From assembly GCA_905215465.1 (NCBI GenBank), contig CAJMPT010000007.1, positions 1 to 64,000 on the forward strand: DNA of 64,000 nt, in the 5' to 3' direction. The notes under the pieces were generated by a model that saw only the letters and a program-made list of their open reading frames with translations, was not told the DNA's origin and made no database searches. This document shows, piece after piece, positions 34,532 to 42,921 of this stretch (position 1 is its first letter; every line of letters starts with the position of its first letter). Made by a program: the position numbers and the translations under genes. The stretch comes from an uncultured bacterium (lineage in GTDB: Bacteria > Actinomycetota > Coriobacteriia > Coriobacteriales > Atopobiaceae).

Positions 34532-34613
34532 GGGGGCGCACCGTGCCGCTTGCCGTGGATTCCCCATCAACGGCGAGCGGAATGCAAAGAGGTCAAAGTA
34601 TGAAGGGAATGCA

Positions 34614-35594
34614 ATGAGCGACTTTCTCGCACGCATGAAGTCCACCGCCAAGGCCGACAAGAAGACCATCGTCCTGCCCGAGGGCGAGGACCCGCGCACC
34701 ATCGAGGCTGCCAAGAAGATCGTCAAGGAGGGCCTGGCCGACCTCGTCGTCCTGGGCAACCCAGATGAGATCAAGATCGACGGCGTCACCGTCATCGACC
34801 CCCGCACCGCCGAGAGGAAGCAGGCCTACGCCGAGAAGTTCGCCGAGCTGCGCGCCAAGAAGGGCGTCACCCTGCCCGAGGCCCTCGAGCAGATGAACGA
34901 CGCCACCTACTTTGGCACCATGATGGTCAAGATGGGCGACGCCGACGGCCTGGTCTCCGGCGCCTGCCACTCCACCGCCAACACCCTGCGTCCCGCCCTG
35001 CAGATCCTGAAGACCGCCCCGGGCACCAAGCTCGTCTCCGCGTTCTTCATCATGTGCACCAAGTCCCCGGAGTTCGGCGCCGACGGCACCCTGCTCTTTG
35101 CCGACTGCGGCCTGAACATCAACCCCAACGCCGACGAGCTCTCCGAGATCGCCCTGGCCTCCGCCGAGAGCTGGAAGGCCTTCATGCCCGGCGTCGACCC
35201 CAAGGTCGCCATGCTGTCCTTCTCCACGATGGGCTCCGCCAAGGGCGACGTGCCCACCAAGGTCCAGGAGGCCGTGAAGCTGGCCAACGAGAAGAACCCC
35301 GAGCTCGCCCTCGACGGCGACCTGCAGCTTGACGCCGCCCTGGTCCAGTCCGTCGCCGACCTCAAGGCCCCCAACTCCTCCGTCGCCGGCAACGCCAACA
35401 TCCTGGTCTTCCCCGACCTCGAGGCCGGCAACATCGGCTACAAGCTGGTCCAGCGCTTCGGCGGCGCCGAGGCCTACGGCCCCGTCCTTCAGGGCATCGC
35501 CAAGCCGGTCAACGACCTGTCCCGCGGCTGCTCCGCCGACGACATCGTGGGTGTCGTGGCCATCACCGCGGTCCAGGCCCAGATGGCCGAGTAG
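34614..35594 (+). CDS. pta: Phosphate acetyltransferase
   Basis: Converts acetyl-CoA and phosphate to acetyl phosphate, which AckA (58691-59863) turns into acetate and ATP. I chose the ATG at 34614 (MSDFLARMKSTAKADKK, with AAGGGA upstream); the frame is open to 34506. The 326-residue protein is the short catalytic form without the N-terminal regulatory domains. Motifs: VLPEGEDPRTIEAA, ADGLVSGACHSTANTLRPALQ, MLSFSTMGSAKGD, NILVFPDLEAGNIGYKL. pta and ackA are 23 kb apart here, not adjacent as in many bacteria. Confidence 0.96.
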   Translation: MSDFLARMKSTAKADKKTIVLPEGEDPRTIEAAKKIVKEGLADLVVLGNPDEIKIDGVTVIDPRTAERKQAYAEKFAELRAKKGVTLPEALEQMNDATYFGTMMVKMGDADGLVSGACHSTANTLRPALQILKTAPGTKLVSAFFIMCTKSPEFGADGTLLFADCGLNINPNADELSEIALASAESWKAFMPGVDPKVAMLSFSTMGSAKGDVPTKVQEAVKLANEKNPELALDGDLQLDAALVQSVADLKAPNSSVAGNANILVFPDLEAGNIGYKLVQRFGGAEAYGPVLQGIAKPVNDLSRGCSADDIVGVVAITAVQAQMAE

Positions 35595-35636
35595 CGAAGT
35601 AGCGCTTGGCGAGAAGAGCCTGCGCCCCAAACATTC

Positions 35637-35670
35637 GGCCCGGCAGCCTCGCGGCTGTCGGGCCTTTCTC
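35637..35670 (+). terminator. Terminator of pta
   Basis: GGCCCGGCAGCC and GGCTGTCGGGCC form a 12-bp stem (one G-U pair) with loop TCGC, followed by TTTCTC. Confidence 0.85.
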
Positions 35671-35716
35671 GTGGCCGTCGTCCCCAAGACGTCGCTTCGT
35701 GCCTCCTGAGCCCCAC

Positions 35717-36559
35717 CTACCCCAGTGCGTCGGCGAGCAGCCGCGCGCAGTTCTCCAGATACAGCTCCTTGGCGGCTTCGTCCGTGGCGGCAAGGTCGTA
35801 CTGGCACGCCTCGGCAAAGGGGATACGCTGCCACTCGCCATCCGCCGGGAGCTCAAAGACCCCCACGCGCTCGGGATGCTCGGCGAGGTCGAGGGAGATG
35901 CGCGCGTAGGGGTGCTCGATCAGGCAGTAGGTCTGCTCGTACGTCGCGGGGTCCTTCTCGCTCGGATAGAGCTTGGGCTCAAGGAAGAACAGGTACTCCT
36001 GCCCCGCGCGCAGCGGCATGAGGCCGAACCGGCTTGGGCCCTCGCTGCCCCCCCACACCTCGCGCACGTCGCTGAACTGACCCGTCCCCAGGCCGTTTCG
36101 AGGCTCCGTGATCTTGTACGCATCGTAGACGACGAGGCCATCGCCTTCGGAGACGCCCTCGCCCCTCAGGACCGACGTCACCTCGATCTGGCACTGGAAT
36201 GCCTGGTAGACGTAGGTCCTCTCACCCGTAAAGGTGCCAGTGAGCACGATGGGGGCCTCGTCGAGTACCTCCTCAGACGCCATCCCAAGGGTATACGCCG
36301 CATCAACTCCGGCGGGAAGCGCGGCCTCGTCCGCCGCCGCCGCGATCTCCTCCCGCGTGTGCAGGCTAAGCGCGTCCGCCGATGCACGCGAGTTCACCAC
36401 GAAGGGAAGCTGCTCCACGGCAGCCCCGTCGTGCGCATAGTCCGTGAGGCTTGCCCGCATGGCAAGGCCCACTCCCACGCAGACGACCACGAGCGCGCCA
36501 CACACGAGCAGGAGGGTCCTGACGGTCAGCACGGGGAGGCGGAGTTTGCTTCGCCTCAT
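35717..36559 (-). CDS. Membrane-anchored protein at the end of the ABC locus
   Basis: Unknown function. The 280-residue protein has a short basic N-terminus, one membrane segment (about 12-34, VRTLLLVCGALVVVCVGVGLA) and an outer domain. I recognise no domain. The stretch VLTGTFTGERTYVYQAFQCQIEVTSVLRGE followed by GLMPLRAGQEYLFFLEP suggests a beta-sandwich. Its start overlaps the ATPase gene by 4 bp, so it belongs to the same operon as the transporter. It could be an accessory or immunity-like partner; that is inference from position. Confidence 0.75.
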   Translation of the reverse strand: MRRSKLRLPVLTVRTLLLVCGALVVVCVGVGLAMRASLTDYAHDGAAVEQLPFVVNSRASADALSLHTREEIAAAADEAALPAGVDAAYTLGMASEEVLDEAPIVLTGTFTGERTYVYQAFQCQIEVTSVLRGEGVSEGDGLVVYDAYKITEPRNGLGTGQFSDVREVWGGSEGPSRFGLMPLRAGQEYLFFLEPKLYPSEKDPATYEQTYCLIEHPYARISLDLAEHPERVGVFELPADGEWQRIPFAEACQYDLAATDEAAKELYLENCARLLADALG

Positions 36560-37206
36560 GAGCGATCGACCTCCTTGGCCACGTGCCCGTCGACCATGCG
36601 CCAGCTGCGCTCGAACAGCGCCTCGAGCGCGGGCTCGTTGTGACAGGCGACGAGCACGGTGCAGCCGCGTTCACGCTCCTCACGCACGATCTTTGCAACC
36701 GTCTCGATGCCGTCCACGTCGAGAGCGTTGGTGGGCTCGTCCAGGATGAGCAGCTCGGGCGCCTCCATGATTGCCTGCGCGATGGTGAGGCGCTGCCTCA
36801 TGCCCATGCTGTACGCCGAGAACGGGCGGTCGTCGTCGGGGATGAGGCCCACACGCGCAAGCGCCGCCCTCGCCTCGGCCTCGCCCGCCACACCCCTGAT
36901 CGACGCGAGCATCGTGAGGTTTCTCAGGCCCGTGCTCTCGTCCCAGAAGCCTGCCGACTCAAGGACCAGGCCGAGACTACGCGGAAAGTCGACGTCCACG
37001 CCAATCCTTTGCCCAAAGACGTCAACCTGGCCCGAGGTGAGGTGAATGAGTCCCGAGATGGCCCTAAAGAGCATCGTCTTGCCCGAGCCGTTGATGCCGC
37101 TGAATCCGTAGATTCCGCCACGCGGCAACGTGAGCGTCACGTCGTCGAGCACGACGCGTCCGTGAATCACCTTGGTCGCATGGGTTACCACAATCTCATC
37201 AGACAT
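36556..37206 (-). CDS. ABC transporter ATP-binding protein
   Basis: Energises the permeases encoded just upstream. The 216-residue protein has Walker A GINGSGKTML, an altered signature MGMRQRLTIAQAI (in place of LSGGQ) and Walker B LLILDEPTNALD, then the H-loop ACHN. The short single-domain form with a modified signature is common in bacteriocin and antibiotic export or resistance systems of the CcmA type. It starts 12 bp after the third permease and overlaps the anchored protein by 4 bp. Confidence 0.93.
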   Translation of the reverse strand: MSDEIVVTHATKVIHGRVVLDDVTLTLPRGGIYGFSGINGSGKTMLFRAISGLIHLTSGQVDVFGQRIGVDVDFPRSLGLVLESAGFWDESTGLRNLTMLASIRGVAGEAEARAALARVGLIPDDDRPFSAYSMGMRQRLTIAQAIMEAPELLILDEPTNALDVDGIETVAKIVREERERGCTVLVACHNEPALEALFERSWRMVDGHVAKEVDRS

Positions 37207-37218
37207 GAAAGCCTCCAG

Positions 37219-38022
37219 TCAGAAGATGTCGCGGGCGCGCACGAGGCGAAGCGCCACCACCGCCGCAAGCGCGACGCACGCGCCGAGGTACGCAAGAGAC
37301 GCGACGACCGAAAAGCCAGGGACGCCCAGCGAGAAGGCTGAGGTCCATCCCGAGCAGTCGTGCCAGGCAAGAACCCCCTGCGCAAAAGGCAGCCACGGAG
37401 CCACGGCCATGGCCGCCTCGCGCGGGAGGTAGGCGAGCCCGACCAGGCCCGCAACGTAGACCCCCTCAACGACCGCAAAGGCCACGACGGGTTCCAGCTT
37501 GATCGCAAGGCAGTTGACCGCAAGCACAAGGCATAGCGTGAGCGGAAAGCCCAATGCAGCGCAGCGCGCGACGACGTCGATGAGCTCCGGCACGCTTGCC
37601 GTACAGCCGCAGACGAACAGGACCGCGCCATTCGCAAGCTGGCAGAGCAGCGAGAACGCAGCCGAGAGAAGCGAAAGGTGGACCAACTTGCTCGCCAGCC
37701 ATACCCCCCGCGACCCCACGCGCGGGAGCACGGCCGCGGCATCCGACCCAAGGCCGCCTGTCAGAACGTCCGAGAAGAGGAAGCAGAAGGCAGCCTGGGG
37801 AGCAAACCACGCAATGAGGACCATGATGTTCGGTCTGCTCCCATAGAGGCTTGGAACGAGGAGTCCCCCGCCCACAAACTCATAAAGGGCCGCCTGCGCC
37901 CCATAGCCCCTCATGCACAGCGTCGCGACCAGGCTCGCCAGCACGCAGAGCGCCACCCGCACGAATTGGGCACGCCGCATTGGCAGAAGGGTCACGGAAT
38001 TGTTCCGACTTCTACAGCTCAC
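37219..38022 (-). CDS. ABC transporter permease subunit (third)
   Basis: The protein has about six membrane segments (LVATLCMRGYGAQ, IMVLIAWFAPQAAFCFLFS, LSLLSAAFSLLCQLANGAV and others) and ends with VVALRLVRARDIF. Several starts are possible. I chose the GTG at 38022, which overlaps the upstream permease by 11 bp and has AGGGCGAG before it; an ATG at 37980 is the main alternative. A reading back to 38163 lies inside the neighbour. Each of the three permeases ends in a similar (R/K)xxD(I/Y/V)(F/L) tail, which suggests they are paralogues. Confidence 0.82.
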   Translation of the reverse strand: MSCRSRNNSVTLLPMRRAQFVRVALCVLASLVATLCMRGYGAQAALYEFVGGGLLVPSLYGSRPNIMVLIAWFAPQAAFCFLFSDVLTGGLGSDAAAVLPRVGSRGVWLASKLVHLSLLSAAFSLLCQLANGAVLFVCGCTASVPELIDVVARCAALGFPLTLCLVLAVNCLAIKLEPVVAFAVVEGVYVAGLVGLAYLPREAAMAVAPWLPFAQGVLAWHDCSGWTSAFSLGVPGFSVVASLAYLGACVALAAVVALRLVRARDIF

Positions 38023-38752
38023 GAGGCTCGCCCTCCTCCGGCAGATAGTCCTTCTTGCGCACGAGCCAAACGGCAAGCAGGCCAAGGAACGCGCAGAGCG
38101 CAGCAAGGCGAAGCGAGCCTGCCACCTCCGCCACAAGGCCATCCTCGGGCATCGCTGTCGCAAGGAGCCATCCCGTCCAAAGCGCAGAATTATTGAGTGC
38201 CGGGGTCATGCACAATAGATAGTCGAGCGCACCGTATCCCAAGGCTGCCAGCATCGCATAGGCACCCGAGCCGGTGAGCAGACGAACCGCCAGGACAATA
38301 AGGCACACCACCAGGAAGAAGTGGGTCTGGAGGATGGTTGCCAGAAGGCCAAACGCCACATAGGCCCCAACCGCATGACCCGTCGGCGAGAGGAGTCGGA
38401 CGCTCACGAGACCGCACAGCGTGAGAAGGGCCGAGAGCGCCAGGGCACGCACCACCAGTCGTCCCATGACGGCAAGCAGGGTCCTTCCACGGCTTGAGCG
38501 AATCACCCACACGGCCGAGGCCACGGGACGCATCGCGCCGGCCGCGCTGAAGGCGCAGATGGGAACGTAGACAAAGGTCGCAAGGCTATAGTTGACGACC
38601 TGTCCATAGGCACCCGATAGCGTGCCGTCGCCCATCGCGGCGACGTTGTGCCCCCACAGCAGGGCAACCACCACGCAGACCCCCGCAAGGACGGCAAGGC
38701 CGGCGACGAACCTTCGGTCGAAGAGGCGCGCGAGGCGCGTTGCGGCGCTCAT
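38012..38752 (-). CDS. ABC transporter permease subunit (second)
   Basis: A 246-residue protein with about six membrane segments. The ATG at 38752 overlaps the stop of the first permease (ATGA); the longer open frame is a shadow over that gene. It ends LLAVWLVRKKDYLPEEGEPREL, with the RKKDY tail shared in form with the other permeases of this locus. It is coupled to both neighbours by overlaps. The substrate is unknown. Confidence 0.85.
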   Translation of the reverse strand: MSAATRLARLFDRRFVAGLAVLAGVCVVVALLWGHNVAAMGDGTLSGAYGQVVNYSLATFVYVPICAFSAAGAMRPVASAVWVIRSSRGRTLLAVMGRLVVRALALSALLTLCGLVSVRLLSPTGHAVGAYVAFGLLATILQTHFFLVVCLIVLAVRLLTGSGAYAMLAALGYGALDYLLCMTPALNNSALWTGWLLATAMPEDGLVAEVAGSLRLAALCAFLGLLAVWLVRKKDYLPEEGEPREL

Positions 38753-39597
38753 AGCAGCACGTCCTTCCTCCGGACAAGGGGAAGCCACATCGCCCCCACG
38801 AGCACCAGAAGCACCACGAGGGGTGCAGCAAGAAACACGGTGGGGCTTCGAGGAGTCACGAGGGAGAAGATCAGGCACTGGGCTATGTCCAGGTCCGAGG
38901 GAAGCAGGTACGAGGACACGATCAACACAAGGGCGGGAAGCCCCACCACAAGCAGGCGACTCGTGCGCACGTAGAGCGAGAGGGCAAACGCCGCCAAGGC
39001 CAGAAGGCCTCCCCAAAGGGCGTCGTAGACGATGAAGATCAGGTTGAGAAGGTAGCGGGCGTTGAGGAAAAGGCCCAGGAAGAGTGTCTTGTCGTACCAG
39101 CCGGTCGAGTCGACCTCGGCGGCCGAGGTGTTCAGGAGGAGCTGATAGGCATCCTGCCCGGACGTTGCGGGAAAGGCAACGAACGCGAGCAGCTGGGACA
39201 CCAGCAGCGGGACGAGAACCACGAGAAAGCCGCCCACAAAGGCCGCAATCGCTCCCGAGACGAGATAGGAACGCAAGGAGGAGCGCACGGCAACGCAACC
39301 CGCATACCTTCGCCTCACGTCCAGAAAGAGGCTGTCCCCAAAGACGGCCGCAGCCAAAAACGGCATCAGGAAGTAGAGGTAGAAGCAGAAGAGCGGCGTC
39401 TGCATGGACTCATAGTTGCCCGCCCAGGCCACATCTGCCGCAGGTACCTCGCCCACATCATGACCCCAGAACACCAGGCACGTCTGGACGAAGCAGACCG
39501 ACATGGTCACAAGCCCCACCACAACGGCATAGCGCCACGTCTTTGATGCAAGCATGCGTCGAAACTGGAACTGAAGAACGCCCGCTCTTCCTGCCAT
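38749..39597 (-). CDS. ABC transporter permease subunit (first)
   Basis: A 282-residue membrane protein from the ATG at 39597 (MAGRAGVLQFQFRRML), with GGGTGG 8 nt upstream; a GTG at 39609 would add four residues. A soluble loop follows the first membrane segment (VFWGHDVGEVPAADVAWAG), and another lies near AYQLLLNTSAAEVDSTGWYD. It ends WLPLVRRKDVLL. It is separated from the small secreted protein upstream by a hairpin, and coupled by a 4-bp overlap to the second permease. Confidence 0.85.
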   Translation of the reverse strand: MAGRAGVLQFQFRRMLASKTWRYAVVVGLVTMSVCFVQTCLVFWGHDVGEVPAADVAWAGNYESMQTPLFCFYLYFLMPFLAAAVFGDSLFLDVRRRYAGCVAVRSSLRSYLVSGAIAAFVGGFLVVLVPLLVSQLLAFVAFPATSGQDAYQLLLNTSAAEVDSTGWYDKTLFLGLFLNARYLLNLIFIVYDALWGGLLALAAFALSLYVRTSRLLVVGLPALVLIVSSYLLPSDLDIAQCLIFSLVTPRSPTVFLAAPLVVLLVLVGAMWLPLVRRKDVLL

Positions 39598-39624
39598 GTC
39601 ACTTACCACCCGTCAGCACTTGAG

Positions 39625-39653
39625 GGGACGGGAGCGCAAAGGCGCCCCGTCCC
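39625..39653 (-). terminator. Attenuator-like hairpin after the small secreted protein
   Basis: GGGACGGG (39625-39632) pairs with CCCGTCCC (39646-39653) around a 13-nt loop, in the 76-bp gap between the secreted protein and the permeases. Partial termination here would make the secreted product more abundant than its transporter, as in many peptide-export operons. Confidence 0.55.
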
Positions 39654-39673
39654 ACACGGTCAGAAGCTCGTGG

Positions 39674-40063
39674 TTAGTTGAAGTTCACGTACCCAGTGGC
39701 GCGGTCGCAGGAGTTCGGGCCCCAGCCAACCTGATGCCCCATCAAAGTCACGGAGCCACTGAAGGTGCTGTAGTAACGCGGATAGCCCGTTTCCCCCGCA
39801 TTGACGGTCACGGAGCTCGCACACTGTCCCTGCCCGGGCAGCTCGATCCAAAAGTTGCCTCCATAGGAAGAGGACGAGTACACCCGGACAGACGCCGAGG
39901 AACCGCCAGAGTGGTAGCCATTCCGGACCGCCGTCGCTACCTGCCACGCCGGAAGGCAGGCATTGAAGGAGCCTCCGTCAGCCAACGCGGGAGCGCCAAA
40001 GCCCACCGTGGCGGCAAGCGCCAAGGCGACGGCAACAGCGGCCTTCTTGAACTTCATCGTCAT
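39674..40063 (-). CDS. Small secreted protein (first)
   Basis: A 129-residue protein with a clear signal peptide: basic MTMKFKK, hydrophobic AAVAVALALAATVGFGA, cleavage near APALA/DGG at residue 29. The mature part, about 100 residues, is rich in Ser, Gly and Tyr with three Cys (36, 81, 119) and looks beta-rich. I recognise no family. An ATG two codons in is an equal start. It sits directly ahead of a three-permease ABC system, so it may be the exported effector or a bacteriocin-like peptide. That is inference from layout. Confidence 0.75.
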   Translation of the reverse strand: MTMKFKKAAVAVALALAATVGFGAPALADGGSFNACLPAWQVATAVRNGYHSGGSSASVRVYSSSSYGGNFWIELPGQGQCASSVTVNAGETGYPRYYSTFSGSVTLMGHQVGWGPNSCDRATGYVNFN

Positions 40064-40216
40064 GGAAAGTCACATCCTCTCGTAGGGAAGAGTTCCTCAC
40101 GAGCAGCGGACCCACGAGAACGAGTCGCGTTTCAGTCATGGTACCCACTGCTCAAGCTATGTTTCAGACGCTTGTCCCTGCCCACCCTGCGATATAGCCG
40201 CATGTTCGGTACCTCC

Positions 40217-40705
40217 CTACCAGCTGTACATGGCAACGTCGGAGCTCGTCACCAATTTGCCGTCGACGGGCTTCTTGCAAACAAACCTATACGTACCAGA
40301 GCCGACGCCCTCCCACGTCGCCTTGGTGAACCCGTTGCGCTTGAACGAGGCGGACCCGATGAGTGAGCCTCTTCCATTCACAACTCGATACAGGCTCACG
40401 GTAAACGTGCCGCTCGAAGGGCAGCTTGCAGTCATCTCGATGCCGACGTTGTTGCTGTCAAAATAGCGATCTTGAAAAGAGTACGTACCCGACAGGCTGA
40501 GGTCATCCCCGTACCAAGAAAGGGGCGACGGCATCCCAGCGTCAGCCTGACGAGAATAGGACACGATTGGCTCAACGCCGCCATCAATGAGCTCGCTCGC
40601 CAGCACAGGGCGAGGAGCAAGGCAAAGTCCCAGAGCAATGACAGCCGCTACAGCAAGCACCCGCAGCCTCGACTTGAGCGCCCTCTGATAATAGGTTGCA
40701 TCCAC
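40217..40705 (-). CDS. Small secreted protein (second)
   Basis: A 162-residue protein with a signal peptide (LRVLAVAAVIALGLCLAPRPVLA, cleavage near residue 37). The mature part is about 125 residues with two Cys (95 and 143) that may pair, and alternating hydrophobic strands (GTFTVSLYRVV, GSASFKRNG, SGTYRFVCKK), a likely beta-sandwich. It has no family that I recognise. The gap of 153 bp to the first secreted protein has no gene that I can support. Both proteins lie between the regulator and the permeases and are likely co-regulated. Confidence 0.75.
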   Translation of the reverse strand: MDATYYQRALKSRLRVLAVAAVIALGLCLAPRPVLASELIDGGVEPIVSYSRQADAGMPSPLSWYGDDLSLSGTYSFQDRYFDSNNVGIEMTASCPSSGTFTVSLYRVVNGRGSLIGSASFKRNGFTKATWEGVGSGTYRFVCKKPVDGKLVTSSDVAMYSW

Positions 40706-40776
40706 GATTGAGCCCCCAGCAATTTAAATGCACTGACGTTGGGTGAGAGCATGCGCCACGTGGTGACTTCTGTCTG

Positions 40777-42774
40777 TCACTTTTGGGGATGCAATCGCTC
40801 CAAGCTTGTAAACCCTACCTCTTCGACGAGGAGTTTTCGCAGGTCGTCGATGCAATGAACCTTGCAGTCATCATAGGTGCGCTGACGATACGACCTTACC
40901 GTCGCCGGCGTGGTATGCCATCGCCGGCACACCTCCGGCACGCTGTAGCCACACGCTAGGTCTATCACGACCTCGGCCCTCAAACCGTCTATGCCGCGCC
41001 CCTTGAAGTAATGCAGCGCCCGGTCACGCTCCTTTTCCGTTGGCTCTGAAACGAGAACCGCCGCAATCCGCGTCTGATAGACGAACGCCACAACGCCCAA
41101 GGAGATGAGCGCCGGAAAGATGACGTAGATCCAGTCGGTCACGAACCCCACAAAATACAGTTCCCAGTAATACGTCACCGCAATCCCGGCAGAGCCCAAA
41201 AGGGGCAGCAGCGGAGAGGAGAAGAGAATGCCAAAGCCGCTGAGCATGGTACGCCAGAACGGGGCATCCGCCTCCCTTGGCAGCGATGCCCTCCCCACCA
41301 CAAGAGACGCAACCACCAAGAGGGAGGGTCCCCAGATCTTGTAGAGCCACATCCCGCTCCACCCGCAAAACGAACCCGCAGAGATCAGGCACACAACGAC
41401 GAGGGAAAGGGCCATCGTGGCCACAAGCTCCAAGGATCCCTGTCCACCGCGCGGGCTCGCCGTCGTCTGACGAAAAGACAGCATCCTCGCAAAAGAGACC
41501 ACGGCAAGCACACATGACACGGCCCACGTGAGGTAGAACGTACCCCTGTGGTACCAGTGCTCGCCAATATGCACATCACCTGGAACGTCAAGGAGCAGCA
41601 CCAGCACGATAAGCGCACACGCAATGGCTTGCGGCACCAAGGAGCCGCAGTTTTGAGCTGCACCCGACTCGCAAGAAGAGGGCTTGGTCTCCTTGGTCAC
41701 AGACGGCTCCTCGCTCATATCAAGCGCCGCGGCATATTCCCTGAGCTCCCTCGCACCGCCCACACCCAGCTTCTCGTAGCCACGATGCCGATAGGTTGCG
41801 ACGGTTGCCTGGGCAACTCCCAATTCGGTCGCGATGGAAACCACGGTGGCACCCATAGCCGTCCGAGCGAGCACGGCAGCCTCGCGTTCGGTCAAGGGGA
41901 TCATTGCCGCTTTGGCAAGACGCTGCCCCATGCGCCGCTCAGCGGAATCGCCGGGGGTATCCCGTTCCCCTTTCGCATACTCCCCGTGCACCAGAGGACC
42001 AGTCTCCCCCTCCCGCCGTTCTCCAGCCCCCCGCACCCGCACCAGCTGGACAAGCGTGAGTACGATCACAAGCACCAGAAAGAAGCCATAGAAGGCGGTG
42101 TTCGGAAGGCCGGCGTCCAAGAGGTCCGAGCGATACTCGCCCACGAAGCTCCGGAATGCCAGAAACGCCATATGACCCGCGAGCAACGCAGGGACATCCC
42201 AAGCCGAGCGACCCCTCGCCTGCCACCGCCGAGCACCAAGCAAGGCGAGCGCAAACACCGCAGCACACAGAGTGCATGCGGCAAAAGTCGAATCAAAGCC
42301 CAGTGCGATCGCAACAAGAACGCATGCCGTCGGCCAGACTCCCCCAACGCCGAACAAGCCAATCAGCCGAGCGCGTGAGGGACTTTCCCGCACGAGGCCC
42401 AGTCCCGCGGACGAAAGCGCCCAACAGGACACCGCCGCAATCACACACACGAACTCAACAAGCGACATGACGTCGTTAAAAGCAATCTGCTCAACCGTGT
42501 CAAGTCCGGCATTGCCCCGCACGAGTGCATAGACCTCGGCCGCAGCCAAACCGGCCGTGGCAACCCAGCCTACGCGCACCACGATGAGGCGAGCCCGAGC
42601 AACAATCCCTTGCCACCCCTGTCCCAGGCAGGACGCGAGCAGAGCAATCACCACAAAGAGCATGACGGCAAGCCCGAAGGCCGCTATGCTCACTTGCCCG
42701 GGAATCAGCGGTCCAAAGCTATACACCCCATACGGCATCGCTGCCAGAACCGCTGTCCAGACGCACCAGACCAT
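40777..42774 (-). CDS. Membrane regulator with two tandem LuxR-type DNA-binding domains
   Basis: A 665-residue protein built as two similar halves. Membrane bundle 1 (about 5-245) is followed by LuxR helix-turn-helix 1 (about 290-352: LTEREAAVLARTAMGATVVSIATEL, then ATVATYRHRGYEKLG). Membrane bundle 2 (about 382-572) is followed by helix-turn-helix 2 (about 598-652: IDLACGYSVPEVCRRWHTTPATVRSYRQRTYDD). Coriobacteria have many single membrane-LuxR proteins; a tandem of two in one chain looks like a duplication or fusion. GGGGG lies 4 nt before the ATG. It lies 71 bp upstream of the secreted-protein genes on the same strand and may control them. Confidence 0.87.
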   Translation of the reverse strand: MVWCVWTAVLAAMPYGVYSFGPLIPGQVSIAAFGLAVMLFVVIALLASCLGQGWQGIVARARLIVVRVGWVATAGLAAAEVYALVRGNAGLDTVEQIAFNDVMSLVEFVCVIAAVSCWALSSAGLGLVRESPSRARLIGLFGVGGVWPTACVLVAIALGFDSTFAACTLCAAVFALALLGARRWQARGRSAWDVPALLAGHMAFLAFRSFVGEYRSDLLDAGLPNTAFYGFFLVLVIVLTLVQLVRVRGAGERREGETGPLVHGEYAKGERDTPGDSAERRMGQRLAKAAMIPLTEREAAVLARTAMGATVVSIATELGVAQATVATYRHRGYEKLGVGGARELREYAAALDMSEEPSVTKETKPSSCESGAAQNCGSLVPQAIACALIVLVLLLDVPGDVHIGEHWYHRGTFYLTWAVSCVLAVVSFARMLSFRQTTASPRGGQGSLELVATMALSLVVVCLISAGSFCGWSGMWLYKIWGPSLLVVASLVVGRASLPREADAPFWRTMLSGFGILFSSPLLPLLGSAGIAVTYYWELYFVGFVTDWIYVIFPALISLGVVAFVYQTRIAAVLVSEPTEKERDRALHYFKGRGIDGLRAEVVIDLACGYSVPEVCRRWHTTPATVRSYRQRTYDDCKVHCIDDLRKLLVEEVGFTSLERLHPQK

Positions 42775-42868
42775 ACGTCCCCCAAACGACTGCCTTTTCC
42801 CCTAAAACATAGCGCGCGGCCCACGCTCCCCCGCCGCACGAATCGGTGGGCGGGCCCACGCACAAAGA

Positions 42869-42892
42869 GGGCCCCGGACGATCCGGGGCCCC
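42869..42892 (-). terminator. Terminator of pckA
   Basis: GGGCCCCGGA pairs perfectly with TCCGGGGCCC around a 3-nt loop. TCTTTGTG follows on the minus strand. It lies 30 bp past the pckA stop. Confidence 0.88.
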
Positions 42893-42921
42893 ACAGCTCA
42901 GGCTTCTTGGAGGCTCGGGCC

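Noticed and set aside
34412..34807. N-terminal extension of glf
   Set aside because: The frame is open but crosses the divergent pta promoter and start; the FAD-binding domain begins properly after the ATG at 34411.
39674..40063. Lactococcin 972-type bacteriocin
   Set aside because: Layout beside an ABC system recalls it, but the sequence lacks the family's pattern as I know it and the transporter differs, so only a general secreted-protein call is made.
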